Assembly: GCA_002381945.1 (NCBI GenBank)
Contig: DFXY01000029.1
Location: forward strand, 1-7,376
Length of the DNA stretch: 7,376 nt
Direction of reading: 5' to 3'
DNA from: Bacteriovoracaceae bacterium UBA4096
GTDB lineage: Bacteria > Bdellovibrionota > Bacteriovoracia > Bacteriovoracales > Bacteriovoracaceae
Numbering within the stretch: the stretch's first letter is position 1; each line of letters opens with the position of its first letter. Both the position numbers and the translations under genes were made by a program. The notes under the pieces are model-generated. The model saw only the letters and a program-made list of their open reading frames with translations, was not told the DNA's origin and made no database searches. This document shows positions 4,928-7,376 of the stretch, one piece after another.

Positions 4928-5892
4928 TTTTTCCTCCAGACTCTCGTAGACTTCTGCGTGCGAGGGAGTCCGATTTCATCTAAAACGTAGTTATTGTTAA
5001 ACCATTTAGGAGAGACTTTAACGTGAAGATTAAGATGAACTTTCCCGCCAATCATCGCCTCGATTTTTTTTCTGGCATTGATCCCGATTTCTTTAATAAT
5101 TGAACCACCCCGACCGACAACAATCGCTCGTTGGGAAGGACGGTTCACAAGAATAGAAGCAGAGATATGGGCCTCAGGAATGGCCTCTTCATCTTTTTTC
5201 TTAATATCTTTATACTCATCAATGATCACAGCGATCTCATAAGGAAGCTCTTCTTTTAAAAGACGGAAGGCCTGCTCACGAATGTATTCAGTAACAAAAA
5301 AACGCTCATTCATATTGGAAGCATCTCCACCTGGGTAAAGGTGGGGATTACTTAAGGCCGCATCCTGGATCGCGCCAGTAATTTCATGAATGTTATGTCC
5401 ATCTTTTGAAGAGATCACAAAATGTTTCTCAATTGAAGGACAAAGCTCCTGCATTTTAACCAGTGCCGGACCTAAGTTTAAATCTTCTTTTTTCACCAGA
5501 TCTGACTTCGTAAAAATGATCCATGTTTTTGATAAAGGAGCATCAAAGTTTTTAAGGAAGTCTTTGAACTCGGTCACCACATCCGTCGTCAGGTCAATCA
5601 GAACGAAGTTCAAGTCAACACCTTCAGCACCCATCTGGGCCTGGCCATTCATTCTTTTATTTAATTCCTGGGCAGTGGCATGCACTCCCGGAGTGTCGAC
5701 TAGAACAACTTCTGTACGGTCAATGGTGAAAGCACAGTGGAACTGATTACGAGTTGTCTGGGGCTTTGAACTCACAATCGAGAGGTCAAATCCCATAAGA
5801 TGATTGATGAAGGAACTCTTTCCAACATTCGGTTTCCCAAGAACGGCAATCATGATCGCTTTGTTATGGGGATGTTGATTTTCAAATAACAT
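4924..5892 (-). CDS. era: GTPase Era, 16S rRNA-binding 30S assembly factor
   Basis: Era binds the 3' end of 16S rRNA and checks 30S maturation. The 322-residue product has the G domain then the KH domain: GKPNVGKSS (19-27), switch I QTTR (45-48), DTPG (66-69), G4 TKSD (128-131) and G5 SSKDG (161-165). The KH domain carries VVGRGGSIIKEIG (258-270), close to the family's typical IIGKGG-type motif. The terminal VSPKWFNN and LDEIGL match the usual Era end, with an added basic tail (PRTQKSTRVWRKK). Two deviations: the G4 Asn is Thr and the G5 Ala is Ser. The start at 5892 is set by AAGGAG 5 nt upstream. The gene lies 9 nt after rnc and overlaps der by 4 nt, so translation is probably coupled. Confidence 0.97.
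   Translation of the reverse strand: MLFENQHPHNKAIMIAVLGKPNVGKSSFINHLMGFDLSIVSSKPQTTRNQFHCAFTIDRTEVVLVDTPGVHATAQELNKRMNGQAQMGAEGVDLNFVLIDLTTDVVTEFKDFLKNFDAPLSKTWIIFTKSDLVKKEDLNLGPALVKMQELCPSIEKHFVISSKDGHNIHEITGAIQDAALSNPHLYPGGDASNMNERFFVTEYIREQAFRLLKEELPYEIAVIIDEYKDIKKKDEEAIPEAHISASILVNRPSQRAIVVGRGGSIIKEIGINARKKIEAMIGGKVHLNLHVKVSPKWFNNNYVLDEIGLPRTQKSTRVWRKK
4932..4937 (-). promoter_or_regulatory. Ribosome binding site of der
   Basis: GGAGGA on the minus strand, inside the 3' end of era, 4 nt before the der ATG at 4927. It supports this start and independent initiation on top of ATGA coupling. Confidence 0.85.
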
Positions 5893-5897
5893 GGTAT

Positions 5898-5903
5898 CTC
5901 CTT
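5898..5903 (-). promoter_or_regulatory. Ribosome binding site of era
   Basis: AAGGAG on the minus strand, 5 nt before the era ATG. It overlaps the TAA stop of rnc (5902-5904), so ribosomes ending rnc stand on the era initiation site. Confidence 0.85.
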
Positions 5904-6651
5904 AAATTAGATCTTTCTTTAACACTTCTTGCGCCAGCTCTTTTTCACCGGACTTCTTTGAGGAGAACACTCCTCTGATTCTTGCCACATCATTGATCCA
6001 TAAAGTGATCTCAAACTGATCTCCCTGATTTTCAGAGGTGTAGCGTGGCAACTTTTTATATTTTGCTAAAACCTTTTCCTGCAGCTTAGATTTGGCATCA
6101 AACTGATCAAGAAAATTGATATCAAAGGCAGTTGGGATAAATTTATTTAGCCATGAGAGAAACAGAACCCGTGTGAACTCAAATCCATGATGGCGATAAA
6201 TTTGGGCCAGTAAGGCCTCAAATGTATCGGCCAGAACAGAAGATTCCTGATAGAGTTTTTTAATAAATTCACCCTTCCCTACGATGAGAAGATCACTTAG
6301 GTTAAGACCTCTTGCCATAATCGAAAGACTCGCCTCATTCACTAAAGCACTTCTTAACTTCGAAAGATGACCTTCCTTCTCCGTAGGAAATCTCTTAAAC
6401 AGCTCTTCTGTTAAAATGAGCTGGAGAACTGAGTCTCCAAGAAATTCCAGTTGCTCCTGATGAGGAACATTAAATTCATGAGAAAAAGATGTGTGTGTAA
6501 AGGCCTGGGCCAATTCCCGTTTAGGGATCTTGAGTGCATGAATCTCCATGAAACCGTCAAAATCTTCATGTTCAAAGAGATTCAAAACTTCAGATGGATC
6601 TTTAGTTTCAAAAACTTGAGACAAAAACTGATGTAAGCGAGGCCGTGACAT
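5902..6651 (-). CDS. rnc: Ribonuclease III
   Basis: RNase III cleaves double-stranded RNA, above all the stems around 16S and 23S rRNA. The 249-residue product has the endonuclease domain (about 36-173) with signature QLEFLGDSVL (67-76). By alignment to the E. coli enzyme the acidic active-site residues are Glu66, Glu69, Asp73, Glu93 (KEG), Asp142 and Glu145 (LADTFEAL), all present. The dsRNA-binding domain follows (about 185-249): DAKSKLQE, then GVFSSKKSGEKELAQ. An N-terminal extension of about 30 residues before the first domain helix is longer than in E. coli. The start is set by AAGGTG 4 nt upstream. It leads the rnc-era-der operon. A possible promoter (TTGCGA/TAGAAC) and a small leader hairpin precede it. 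Confidence 0.96.
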   Translation of the reverse strand: MSRPRLHQFLSQVFETKDPSEVLNLFEHEDFDGFMEIHALKIPKRELAQAFTHTSFSHEFNVPHQEQLEFLGDSVLQLILTEELFKRFPTEKEGHLSKLRSALVNEASLSIMARGLNLSDLLIVGKGEFIKKLYQESSVLADTFEALLAQIYRHHGFEFTRVLFLSWLNKFIPTAFDINFLDQFDAKSKLQEKVLAKYKKLPRYTSENQGDQFEITLWINDVARIRGVFSSKKSGEKELAQEVLKKDLI

Positions 6652-6655
6652 AAAT

Positions 6656-6661
6656 CACCTT
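6656..6661 (-). promoter_or_regulatory. Ribosome binding site of rnc
   Basis: AAGGTG on the minus strand, 4 nt before the rnc ATG at 6651. Confidence 0.7.
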
Positions 6662-6673
6662 AAGGTCGTCTAT

Positions 6674-6696
6674 CTGAAGTCCCTCGAGAGCTTCAG
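6674..6696 (-). promoter_or_regulatory. Small hairpin in the rnc leader
   Basis: CTGAAG and CTTCAG pair at the base; after one C/A mismatch, three further pairs (two G-U wobble) close a CGA loop. It begins about 12 nt upstream of the Shine-Dalgarno. The E. coli rnc operon is autoregulated by RNase III cutting a leader stem-loop; this hairpin sits in a comparable place but is short. Confidence 0.35.
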
Positions 6697-6724
6697 CAAA
6701 AATTAAAATTTCACAATGAAAAGA

Positions 6725-6753
6725 GTTCTAATGGTTTTGAGCTTCTTTCGCAA
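6725..6753 (-). promoter_or_regulatory. Putative promoter of the rnc-era-der operon
   Basis: On the minus strand TTGCGA (6748-6753, 4/6) and TAGAAC (6725-6730, 4/6) are separated by 17 nt. Transcription would start near 6718, giving a leader of about 67 nt. The spacing is ideal but the hexamers are only moderate matches. Confidence 0.35.
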
Positions 6754-6772
6754 CGAACTTGAGAGAGTATGC

Positions 6773-6805
6773 AAAAATTTACCATTTCGCAACGCGAAAA
6801 GTGGT
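6773..6805 (-). terminator. Rho-independent terminator after the cyclic-nucleotide-binding gene
   Basis: On the minus strand ACCA-CT-TTTCGC pairs with GCGAAATGGT around a GTT loop (10 bp with a 2-nt bulge), followed by AAATTTTTG. It begins 6 nt after the stop codon, the same layout as the der terminator. It separates this unit from the rnc operon. Confidence 0.7.
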
Positions 6806-6811
6806 AGGTTT

Positions 6812-7162
6812 TTAGATTTTTATCCGGGCATTTGCTTTACGAAGGCGCTCGGCCAGAGTCTTGACCAGAATTTCCAACCATTTAGGCTGGGTCTTAAAAA
6901 TTCCGTCAATCGCTTCTTGAGGGATCTGAATCAGATCACAATCCGTGACTGCCTTAACAGTGGCACTTCTTGGCTCCTCATCCAGAAAAGAGATCTCACC
7001 GACAAGTTCCCCACTGTAGATATGACCTAGAACCACTTCTTCCAGTCCTCGCTTCTTGGTGACGACCAATTGACCACTTTGTACCCAGTACATGTTACTC
7101 GAGTGATCCCCTTCTTTAAGAAGGATTTGGTTAGGGCTGAGCATGACTTTAGTTGCGGCCAT
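6812..7162 (-). CDS. Stand-alone cyclic-nucleotide-binding domain protein
   Basis: The 116-residue product is a single cNMP-binding domain with no DNA-binding or enzyme part. It shows the beta-barrel (ILLKEGDHSSNMYWVQSGQLVVTK split by the usual G-D and S-G turns), then the phosphate-binding cassette GELVGEISFLDEEPRSATV. In the cassette, Gly55-Glu56 and Arg65-Ser66 correspond to the cAMP-contacting Glu72 and Arg82-Ser83 of E. coli CRP. An amphipathic C-terminal helix (WLEILVKTLAERLRKANARI) could dimerise or dock on a partner. No signal peptide, so cytoplasmic. The start is set by GGAG 7 nt upstream, and the ATG overlaps the TAA of the ABC-F gene by one base (TAATG), so translation is coupled. 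Ligand and partner unknown; an FNR/CRP regulator is ruled out by the absent HTH. Confidence 0.9.
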   Translation of the reverse strand: MAATKVMLSPNQILLKEGDHSSNMYWVQSGQLVVTKKRGLEEVVLGHIYSGELVGEISFLDEEPRSATVKAVTDCDLIQIPQEAIDGIFKTQPKWLEILVKTLAERLRKANARIKI

Positions 7163-7376
7163 TAATGATCTCCAATTGCAGTGAGATATTCAGAGTAGGT
7201 TCCTGGATAAAATCTTACTCCGCCCTTATCGACTTCTGCAACTTGAGTCGTTAGCTGTTTTAAAAAGTGGCGATCATGGGAAACAATTAAGATTGTGCCT
7301 TCATAGGCCTTCAAAGCTTCAATCAACACTTCTCTGGATCTAATATCCAGGTGGTTGGTAGGCTCATCCAGAATCA
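7162..7376 (-). CDS. Partial ABC-F family ATPase (C-terminal 70 residues)
   Basis: The frame enters from the right edge and ends at TAA (7164-7162). The visible part contains the Walker B motif ILDEPTNHLD with the D-loop, the switch histidine in VSHDRHFL, and then VRFYPGTYSEYLTA. The NHLD form of the D-loop and the Y-x-G-x-Y-S-x-Y-L ending are hallmarks of ABC-F proteins, soluble tandem ATPases that act on the ribosome rather than in transport. This is the second ATPase domain. The protein stops about 10 residues after YSEYL, so it lacks a long C-terminal extension as seen in Uup. The subgroup (EttA, YbiT, YheS and so on) cannot be decided from this end. Confidence 0.9.
   Translation of the reverse strand, partial: ILDEPTNHLDIRSREVLIEALKAYEGTILIVSHDRHFLKQLTTQVAEVDKGGVRFYPGTYSEYLTAIGDH
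7170..7173 (-). promoter_or_regulatory. Ribosome binding site of the cyclic-nucleotide-binding gene
   Basis: GGAG on the minus strand, inside the last codons of the ABC-F gene, 7 nt before the ATG at 7162. Together with the TAATG junction it points to coupled translation. Confidence 0.65.

Noticed and set aside
5390..5746. Plus-strand ORF of 118 codons.
   Set aside because: It is antisense to the Era G domain, with no initiation signals.
6451..6636. Plus-strand ORF of 61 codons.
   Set aside because: It is antisense to the start of rnc, with no supporting signals.
6746..6794. Direct repeat TTTCGCAACG at 6746-6755 and 6785-6794.
   Set aside because: Only two 10-bp copies, one inside the terminator stem and one over the putative rnc -35; most likely chance.
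6716..7030. Plus-strand ORF of 104 codons.
   Set aside because: It runs through the terminator and is antisense to most of the cNMP-binding gene; its translation shows no protein-like pattern.
6812..7162. CRP/FNR transcription factor.
   Set aside because: The protein ends after the dimerisation-like helix; there is no helix-turn-helix domain.

Overview
The window is a compact, AT-leaning chromosomal segment from a Gram-negative bacterium. Three things suggest a predatory or Bdellovibrio-like lineage (Bdellovibrionota, Bacteriovorax/Peredibacter type): secreted beta-barrel-like proteins with no named family, a Cys-rich secreted metallopeptidase, and highly diverged but complete versions of core GTPases. 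This placement is an inference from style and gene content; no rRNA is present to confirm it.

Layout from left to right: (1) the 5' part of a minus-strand, single-pass membrane protein that looks like YfgM/TPR-like_2 (1-233, running off the left edge). (2) A divergent intergenic region (234-326) with overlapping promoters that share one -35 box and a 12-bp inverted repeat. (3) Three plus-strand genes for exported proteins: two beta-barrel-like proteins (327-815, 819-1604) and an HEIGH zinc metallopeptidase (1662-2447). (4) A perfect 11-bp-arm palindrome (2445-2468) that holds the stop codons of the metallopeptidase and of the convergent next gene. (5) A minus-strand LOV photoreceptor gene (2466-2990) with its own promoter. 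(6) A strong terminator (3029-3057), then the minus-strand operon rnc-era-der (6651 down to 3062). Its genes are joined by a 9-bp gap (rnc/era) and an ATGA overlap (era/der), with good Shine-Dalgarno sites. (7) A terminator (6773-6805), then a two-gene minus-strand unit: the end of an ABC-F ATPase (7162-7376, running off the right edge) coupled by a TAATG junction to a stand-alone cyclic-nucleotide-binding domain.

How the genes fit together: rnc, era and der form an RNA-processing and ribosome-assembly operon (rRNA cleavage, 30S assembly, 50S assembly). ABC-F proteins also act on ribosomes. A YfgM-like gene beyond der recalls the enterobacterial yfgM-bamB-der neighbourhood, here interrupted by the LOV gene and the exported-protein genes.

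The most unusual items are a roughly 120-residue acidic insertion inside the second G domain of Der; a LOV protein whose tail resembles a shrunken histidine-kinase H-box helix with the phospho-accepting His missing; and a recurring promoter arrangement in which a -10-like hexamer sits 5-7 nt before an ATG lacking a Shine-Dalgarno site, suggesting leaderless mRNAs. No tRNA, rRNA, CRISPR array, insertion sequence or phage gene was seen. Every stretch over 300 bases contains a gene.
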